From NCBI GenBank assembly GCA_017623655.1, contig JAGAON010000005.1, positions 22,594 to 86,593 of the forward strand: a DNA stretch of 64,000 bases. Reading direction: 5' to 3'. Positions 63,080-64,000 of this stretch are shown here, piece by piece; position 1 is the first letter of the stretch, and the number at the start of each line of letters is the position of its first letter. This DNA is from Prevotella sp. (lineage in GTDB: Bacteria > Bacteroidota > Bacteroidia > Bacteroidales > Bacteroidaceae). The notes under the pieces were generated by a model. It made no database searches and was not told the DNA's origin. It was given only the letters and a program-made list of their open reading frames with translations. Made by a program: the position numbers and the translations under genes.

Positions 63080-63412
63080 ATGAACAGACTAAGCGAATAC
63101 AGAATTATGTGGATATTGGTGTTCTTCGACCTGCCAACGGAAACAAAGAGGGATAAGCGCGCATATATGCTGTTCCGTAAACAATTACAGAAAGACGGCT
63201 TCAGTATGTTTCAGTTTTCAATATATGTGCGTCACTGTGCAAGCACGGATAACGCCGATGTACATATCAAGCGCGTAAAATCATTCATGCCCGACTATGG
63301 ACATGTGGCTGTAATGTGTATAACAGACAAGCAGTTTGGCAACATAGAGATATTTCATGGCTCAAAAGTTGCAAAGGTAAACTCGCAACCAATGCAACTT
63401 GAACTGTTTTGA
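63080..63412 (+). CDS. cas2: Cas2
   Basis: 110 residues, ferredoxin-like fold. N-terminal strand [18 protein letters not shown] with the conserved Asp, [23 protein letters not shown], and [11 protein letters not shown]; slightly longer than average at the N-terminus. It is 24 bases after cas1 and is the last cas gene; it reads toward the CRISPR array. Confidence 0.95.
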   Translation: MNRLSEYRIMWILVFFDLPTETKRDKRAYMLFRKQLQKDGFSMFQFSIYVRHCASTDNADVHIKRVKSFMPDYGHVAVMCITDKQFGNIEIFHGSKVAKVNSQPMQLELF

Positions 63413-63590
63413 TAAATTAACAAGAATTTGTTATTTTAAGTATGTAACAGGCTCTGTAAGCAAACTTTTGTTATGTGTCTTTGTTTCTTTTATGACACAT
63501 CGTGCCACTCTGTTTCCATTATAAAAGTGCATCCACTATGCATTATACATAATTTTCCTTCTCCGTTTTTCTTTTTCTATTATATAATGC
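63413..63590. other. short gap between cas2 and the array
   Basis: No gene seen. AT-rich, with a TATGTGTCTTTG-like stretch near 63475 and a TTATATAATGC motif at about 63580. Nothing that I can identify as a leader; a leader is expected on the far side of the array. Confidence 0.4.
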
Positions 63591-63634
63591 AAACAACTGA
63601 ATATGAGTTTGTTTCTCATATTCAGCTGTTGTTT
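63591..63634. repeat. imperfect 17-bp hairpin joining the last CRISPR repeat
   Basis: AAACAAC then TGAATATGAG (63591-63607) pair with CTCATATTCA (63615-63624) and GTTGTTT (63628-63634), with a three-base bulge and a seven-base loop. The right arm includes the first 10 bases of the repeat. Lying at the cas2-proximal end, it would terminate or cap array transcripts coming from the right. Confidence 0.5.
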
Positions 63635-64000
63635 ACCCTACAAAGGTACGAATTTTTCTGCAAATCACAACAAACATGAAAGCAATGCAAATTACAAAGG
63701 AGCTGTTGTTTACCCTACAAAGGTACGAATTTTTCTGCAAATCACAACATATCACTAGGCATTTAGAACGGTTCAAGGGCTGTTGTTTACCCTACAAAGG
63801 TACGAATTTTTCTGCAAATCACAACTTAACGAATGATTCAACCTTGTCACGATAAGCTGTTGTTTACCCTACAAAGGTACGAATTTTTCTGCAAATCACA
63901 ACTTGCTTAAAATGAACATCTCAGATTTTATCGCTGTTGTTTACCCTACAAAGGTACGAATTTTTCTGCAAATCACAACAGAGCGGCTTGAGTATGCATG
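63625..64000 (-). CRISPR. type II-C CRISPR array, five repeats seen, truncated by the window end
   Basis: Five identical 47-base repeats at 63625-63671, 63702-63748, 63779-63825, 63856-63902 and 63933-63979, with four 30-base spacers and a fifth spacer (63980-64000+) cut by the window edge. Repeat ends are GCTGTTGTTTACCC and AAATCACAAC. In the complementary orientation the repeat starts GTTGTGATTTGC, matches the tracrRNA anti-repeat and ends AACAGC, as in other Bacteroidetes II-C arrays; so crRNAs are read on the minus strand, toward cas2. Each repeat contains TTG, 19 bases and TACCTTTG in that orientation (see findings). Leader-distal and proximal ends cannot be assigned because all repeats are identical. 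Confidence 0.97.

Noticed and set aside
63588-63597. A sixth, degenerate CRISPR repeat before the first one
   Set aside because: Only a 10-base similarity to the repeat end, and the distance to the next repeat is 27 rather than 30 bases; not enough to call.

Overview
The window reads as a Bacteroidales chromosome, most like Prevotella or a related genus. Supporting signs are promoters of the Bacteroidetes type (TTG, about 20 bases, then TAnnTTTG) ahead of many genes, a C10 protease with a type IX secretion tail, a DUF5686 outer-membrane barrel, polysaccharide-degrading hydrolases (GH95, GH127/146, GH2), an aryl-polyene-like lipid gene set and a type II-C CRISPR system with 47-base repeats. 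Coding is mostly on the minus strand between 2.9 and 48.8 kb. No rRNA, integrase or complete insertion sequence was seen.

Layout. 0-2.8 kb: a truncated or small unknown gene, then a three-gene cassette led by a TIGR04255-like protein. 2.9-8.3 kb: a giant secreted C10 peptidase with BspA-type repeats. 8.7-9.6 kb: an ORF6N-domain protein. 9.7-15.4 kb: two exported glycoside hydrolases separated by a large palindromic repeat element. 15.9-18.0 kb: a DUF5686 barrel. 18.0-25.8 kb: a tight six-gene operon encoding what looks like a dedicated, membrane-tethered Hsp70 machine: a J-like protein with C-terminal membrane segments, a GrpE-like protein with signal peptide and membrane segment, an 830-residue Hsp70, a secreted 26-residue-repeat protein, a protein kinase-AAA+ fusion, and a TerB-like protein. 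A strongly folded RNA candidate lies just upstream of it. 26.4-27.8 kb: two decayed genes (a GNAT acetyltransferase with an amber stop, and a RhuM-like gene with an internal deletion). 27.8-42.6 kb: an aryl-polyene/flexirubin-like gene set (AMP ligase, two acyl carrier proteins, fused ketosynthases, hotdog dehydratase, glycosyltransferase-acyltransferase, LolA-like, SMR-like and MMPL exporters) mixed with esterases, a flavoprotein and an ATPase, with palindromic repeats in several gaps.

43.0-48.8 kb: tRNA-Ala, a type II restriction-modification operon ending in a NUDIX gene, a small exported protein and a GH2 beta-galactosidase. 49.0-54.4 kb: tRNA-Met with an odd T-loop, a DUF4143-type ATPase whose promoter is flanked by long palindromes, a single-chain restriction-modification enzyme and a DUF2971 protein. 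54.6-57.0 kb: a four-domain CoA-disulfide-reductase/rhodanese/TusA/DsrE protein. 57.3-64.0 kb: tracrRNA candidate, cas9, cas1, cas2 and a CRISPR array cut by the window edge. The array is probably transcribed toward cas2, against the cas genes, and every repeat contains a full Bacteroidetes-type promoter.

The two most interesting systems are the Hsp70/J/GrpE/kinase-AAA+/TerB operon, for which I know of no described function, and the CRISPR array whose repeats double as promoters. Defence-related genes (CRISPR, two restriction systems, ORF6N, RhuM remnant, TIGR04255 cassette) are spread among housekeeping and glycan-degradation genes.
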